64,000 nucleotides of DNA from Limnohabitans sp. Rim47 (GTDB taxonomy: Bacteria; Pseudomonadota; Gammaproteobacteria; Burkholderiales; Burkholderiaceae_C): assembly GCF_001517545.1 (NCBI RefSeq), contig NZ_FBYA01000002.1, forward strand, positions 492,669 through 556,668. The letters are read 5' to 3'. The translations under genes and the position numbers were made by a program. Shown one piece after another: positions 60,886 through 64,000 of the stretch (within the stretch, counting starts at the first letter, position 1; every line of letters starts with the position of its first letter). Below the pieces are notes generated by a model that was not told the DNA's origin, made no database searches, and saw nothing but the letters and a program-made list of their open reading frames with translations.

Positions 60886-62583
60886 ATGCTCTTAGCCAAA
60901 CAACATTTGCTCACGGCCCTGGCCACCGAGCTTGAAAAACTCCAAACCGGCGCGGGTGCGCGTGCGGCCTTTGAATCGCCCAAAGTGGCCGCCCACGGCG
61001 ACCTGGCCTGCACAGCCGCCATGCAGCTGGCCAAAGCCCTCAAGCAAAACCCACGTCAACTGTCCGAAACTCTGCGCACCGCCTTGTTGAGCACACCTGC
61101 TTTCGAGCGTTGGGTCGAGGCCATCGAGATCGCTGGCCCGGGTTTCATCAACATTCGCCTGAAAGACGCGGCCAAACAAGCGGTGGTGCACGAGGTTTTG
61201 CAAGCGGCCGAATGCTTTGGCGACCAAGCTGCCCAGCCCAACAAGGTGCTGGTCGAATTCGTCTCGGCCAACCCCACTGGCCCGCTGCACGTGGGCCACG
61301 GCCGCCAAGCGGCTTTGGGCGACGCTATTTGCAATTTGCTCGCCACACAAGGCCAACAGGTCTACCGCGAGTTTTATTACAACGACGCGGGTGTGCAAAT
61401 TGGCACCCTGGCCAACTCCACCCAATTGCGCGCCAAGGGCTTCAAGCCAGGCGATGCCGAGTGGCCCAGTGGCGAAAATGCACCGGCTTACAACGGCGAC
61501 TACATCCAAGACATCGCCAACGATTTTCTGGCCCAAAAGACCGTCAAGTCCGATGACCGTGAGTTCACGGGCAGCGGCGATGTGAATGACCTGGACGGCA
61601 TGCGCCAGTTCGCCGTGGCCTACCTGCGCCACGAACAAGACCTGGACTTGAAGGCCTTTGACGTCAAGTTCGACAACTACTATTTGGAGTCGAGCCTGTA
61701 CACCAGCGGCAAGGTCGACGCTGCCGTGCAAAAACTGCGCGATGCGGGCAAGACCTACGAACAAGATGGCGCGCTGTGGCTCAAATCCACCGATTACGGC
61801 GACGACAAAGACCGCGTCATGCGCAAAGGCGACGGCAGTTACACCTACTTTGTGCCCGATGTGGCCTACCACATCACCAAGTGGGAGCGCGGTTTTGGCC
61901 GTGTAGTCAACATTCAAGGCACCGACCACCACGGCACCATTGCCCGCGTACGTGCAGGCTTGCAAGCGGCCGATGTGGGCATCCCCGAGGGCTATCCTGA
62001 CTACGTGCTGCACACCATGGTGCGCGTGATGCGCGGCGGCGAAGAGGTCAAGATCTCCAAGCGTGCGGGCAGCTACGTTACGCTGCGCGACCTGATCGAG
62101 TGGACCAGCAAAGACGCTGTGCGTTTCTTCTTGCTGTCACGCAAGCCCGACACCGAATACATCTTCGACATCGACCTGGCCCTGGCGCAAAACAACGACA
62201 ACCCGGTGTACTACGTGCAATATGCCCACGCCCGCATCTGCTCGGTTCTGGCCGCATGGAAAGACAAAGACGGTGGCGACCCCGCCACACTGGCCAAGGT
62301 CGATTTGTCGCCACTGCAAAGCCCGCAGGCCCACGCGCTGATGCTGGCCTTGGCCAAATACCCCGAAATGCTGACGGCGGCCGCCAACGACTTTGCGCCG
62401 CACGATGTGACGTTTTATCTGCGCGATTTGGCCTCGCTGTACCACAGCTACTACGACGCCGAACGCATTTTGGTGGACGACGAAGCCGTCAAAAAAGCCC
62501 GCTTGGCGCTGGTAGCGGCTACGGCACAGGTGCTGCGCAATGGCCTCAAAGTGCTGGGCGTATCGGCTCCGCAAAAAATGTAA
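60886..62583 (+). CDS. argS: Arginyl-tRNA synthetase
   Basis: Class I synthetase charging tRNA-Arg. The HIGH motif appears as ANPTGPLHVGHGRQ (near residue 125) and the KMSKS-like loop as KISKRAGSYVTL (near 390). The N-terminal Add-1 domain recognising the tRNA D-loop (about 1-110) and the C-terminal anticodon-binding helix bundle, including the DFAPHDVTFYLRDLASLYHS segment, are both present. Length 565 residues. The SPOR-domain gene follows after 14 bases and dsbA after that, a gene order common in Burkholderiales. Confidence 0.96.
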   Translation: MLLAKQHLLTALATELEKLQTGAGARAAFESPKVAAHGDLACTAAMQLAKALKQNPRQLSETLRTALLSTPAFERWVEAIEIAGPGFINIRLKDAAKQAVVHEVLQAAECFGDQAAQPNKVLVEFVSANPTGPLHVGHGRQAALGDAICNLLATQGQQVYREFYYNDAGVQIGTLANSTQLRAKGFKPGDAEWPSGENAPAYNGDYIQDIANDFLAQKTVKSDDREFTGSGDVNDLDGMRQFAVAYLRHEQDLDLKAFDVKFDNYYLESSLYTSGKVDAAVQKLRDAGKTYEQDGALWLKSTDYGDDKDRVMRKGDGSYTYFVPDVAYHITKWERGFGRVVNIQGTDHHGTIARVRAGLQAADVGIPEGYPDYVLHTMVRVMRGGEEVKISKRAGSYVTLRDLIEWTSKDAVRFFLLSRKPDTEYIFDIDLALAQNNDNPVYYVQYAHARICSVLAAWKDKDGGDPATLAKVDLSPLQSPQAHALMLALAKYPEMLTAAANDFAPHDVTFYLRDLASLYHSYYDAERILVDDEAVKKARLALVAATAQVLRNGLKVLGVSAPQKM

Positions 62584-62597
62584 ACAGGGATCACAAC

Positions 62598-63275
62598 ATG
62601 CAACTCCACCCCCAACGCGGCGGTACTTTCCTCGGTTTCATCATTGGACTGGTGCTGGGCTTGGGCGTGGCATTGGCCGTGGCCATTTACGTGACCAAAG
62701 TGCCGACCCCTTTTTCCAACAAAAACCAGACTCGCACCAACGACCAGGACGTGCAGGAGACCGCGAAAAACAAGGACTGGAATCCGAACGGTGTGTTGCA
62801 GCCCAAAGCACCTGCTGAAGTCCCTACACCACCCGCAACGCCTGCTGCGCCACAGTCACCGTCTGTGCCAGCCGCCAACACGGCCGCAGACAAAGCCAAC
62901 CCCGTCGGAACCGGCAAAAGCGCGACAGAAGCGCCCAAGACCGAGCAACGCCAAGCGGTCACGGCCGACCCTTTGGGGGATTTGGCCAAAACCAAATCCG
63001 GCCTGTCTACCCCTGCGGCTGCCAGCACCAGCGCCGATCCGTTTGATTACGTCATTCAGGTGGGCGCTTACCGAACCAGCAACGATGCCGACGCCCAAAA
63101 AGCCAAACTGGCCATGATGGGCCTGGACGCGAAGGTCTCTGAACGGGATCAAGCCGGGCGCACCGTGTTCCGTGTACGCTTGGGGCCCTTTGCAGACAAA
63201 ACTGCCGCTGAAAAAATTCGCACCCGCCTGGAAAGCGGTGGCATTGACAACACGCTGGTGCGTGTTCAGCGCTGA
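62598..63275 (+). CDS. SPOR-domain cell-division-related membrane protein
   Basis: Single-pass inner-membrane protein. A short cytoplasmic tail is followed by a transmembrane helix (residues ~11-33, FLGFIIGLVLGLGVALAVAI), then a long Pro/Ala/Thr-rich periplasmic linker and a C-terminal SPOR domain (about 150-225) with FDYVIQVGAYRTSNDADAQK and VFRVRLGPFADKTAAEKIR. SPOR domains bind denuded septal peptidoglycan, as in FtsN, so a role at the division site is likely. Start is the ATG at 62598, length 225 residues. The dsbA gene follows. Confidence 0.88.
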   Translation: MQLHPQRGGTFLGFIIGLVLGLGVALAVAIYVTKVPTPFSNKNQTRTNDQDVQETAKNKDWNPNGVLQPKAPAEVPTPPATPAAPQSPSVPAANTAADKANPVGTGKSATEAPKTEQRQAVTADPLGDLAKTKSGLSTPAAASTSADPFDYVIQVGAYRTSNDADAQKAKLAMMGLDAKVSERDQAGRTVFRVRLGPFADKTAAEKIRTRLESGGIDNTLVRVQR

Positions 63276-63312
63276 ACCCACACCTTACTTAAGAGTCATG
63301 AGGAACCCACAC

Positions 63313-63987
63313 ATGGACCGCCGTTTCTTCTCTACTGCCTTGGTCACTGCCGCTGCCTGGCTCGGCACCTCTGCCGCTTGGGCTCAAGCCGCCCTGTTCA
63401 AGTCAGGCAAAGACTTCCTGACGCTGGACCGCCCTGTGGCCACTGAAACAGGCACAGGCAAGGTCGAAGTCATCGAGTTCTTCTGGTACAGCTGCTCGCA
63501 CTGCAACGCGTTTGAACCGACATTTGCCCAATGGGTCAAAAATGCCCCGAAAGACGTGGTGGTGCGCCGCATTCCCGTCTCGTTCCGCGAAGACTTTGCG
63601 CCGCAGCAGCGCCTGTTTTTCACCATCGAAGCCATGAATTTGCTGGACACGCTCCACCCCAAGGTGTTTGCGGCGATCCATGTGGGCAAGTTGGCCCTGA
63701 ACACCGATGCCAGCGTGCTGGCCTGGGCAGAACAGCAGGGCGTGGACAAAGTCAAATTCAACGAAATCTACAAGTCATTTGGCGTGGCCAGCAAGCTCAA
63801 GCGTGCCGTCCAGTTGCAAAACGACTTCAAGGTGGAAGGTGTGCCGTCATTGGGCGTGGCGGGTCGTTATTACATTGACGGCAGCCTGGCTGGCGGCATG
63901 GACCGCGCCTTGAAAATCACCGAATCCTTGATCGCCCAATCGCGCCCTGCCCAAACCAGCACGCCAGCCGCCAAGCCCAAAAGCTGA
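63313..63987 (+). CDS. dsbA: Thiol:disulfide interchange protein DsbA
   Basis: Periplasmic oxidant that inserts disulfides into secreted proteins. A signal peptide (about residues 1-25, cleaved after AWAQA) precedes the thioredoxin fold. The redox site is C61-S-H-C64 in FFWYSCSHCNAFEP, and the cis-proline loop is VEGVPSLGVAGRYY. Length 224 residues. The ATG at 63313 has GAGGAA 9-12 bases upstream; an in-frame ATG at 63298 overlaps that site. The short C-terminal extension is Ala/Pro-rich. Confidence 0.95.
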   Translation: MDRRFFSTALVTAAAWLGTSAAWAQAALFKSGKDFLTLDRPVATETGTGKVEVIEFFWYSCSHCNAFEPTFAQWVKNAPKDVVVRRIPVSFREDFAPQQRLFFTIEAMNLLDTLHPKVFAAIHVGKLALNTDASVLAWAEQQGVDKVKFNEIYKSFGVASKLKRAVQLQNDFKVEGVPSLGVAGRYYIDGSLAGGMDRALKITESLIAQSRPAQTSTPAAKPKS

Positions 63988-64000
63988 ATCTGCGCCAACA

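Overview
The window reads as a chromosome segment of a Burkholderiales betaproteobacterium, most likely Comamonadaceae (Limnohabitans/Rhodoferax-like). This is inferred from gene content (Aap amino-acid transporter, TRAP uptake systems, fused isobutyryl-CoA mutase IcmF, phasin with a TetR regulator, the argS-SPOR-dsbA order) and from moderately high-GC codon use; no rRNA or other marker gene is present to confirm it. I found no rRNA, tRNA, CRISPR array, prophage or transposase.

Layout. 1-5.2 kb: TonB-dependent receptor, threonine deaminase ilvA and a cN-I type 5'-nucleotidase, all on +. 5.2-9.1 kb (-): DMT exporter, HtpX protease, DUF3025 protein, dihydroorotase pyrC. 9.1-14.6 kb (-): amino-acid ABC operon aapJQMP with a hairpin after aapJ, then a LysR gene. 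14.6-21.4 kb: Atm1-like ABC exporter, two hotdog thioesterases, enoyl-CoA hydratase, DUF2147 protein, acyl-CoA dehydrogenase and a TetR regulator (acyl-CoA/lipid metabolism). 21.4-34.9 kb: a large sugar-acid catabolic locus. A minus-strand arm (enolase-superfamily dehydratase, two SDRs, FAH-type hydrolase) diverges from a plus-strand arm (FCD-GntR regulator, TRAP DctPQM, UxaA-type dehydratase, Ldh-family oxidoreductase, UxuB-type oxidoreductase, ManD mannonate dehydratase). 34.9-36.8 kb: an isolated AAA ATPase in atypical, AT-richer DNA bracketed by short repeats. 36.8-43.2 kb: folB, low-Mr tyrosine phosphatase, TIGR03643 protein, slmA, argB, rfbD, rfbB, phasin and a TetR regulator. 43.2-47.4 kb: coaX, amidase, M20 deacylase, rhodanese. 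47.5-53.2 kb: icmF, a VapBC toxin-antitoxin pair, AMP nucleosidase. 53.3-58.1 kb: gshB, class II amidotransferase, a small Cys-rich CWC protein, a small membrane protein, malate synthase G. 58.2-64 kb: HMG-CoA lyase, LysR, PsiF-repeat protein, argS, SPOR protein, dsbA.

How it works together. The sugar-acid locus encodes regulator, uptake and several dehydratases/dehydrogenases converging on 2-keto-3-deoxy acids, but no KDG kinase or aldolase. The SDR plus FAH-hydrolase arm could instead cleave such acids oxidatively, a testable hypothesis and the most interesting metabolic point here. At DNA level, a REP-like palindrome family of about 28 bp occurs eight times: as inverted pairs, flanking a 19-bp tandem array, in a decaying array, and once in frame inside rfbB. 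Several promoter-overlapping palindromes (vapBC, icmF, argS, the TetR gene, the GntR divergon) are candidate operators.
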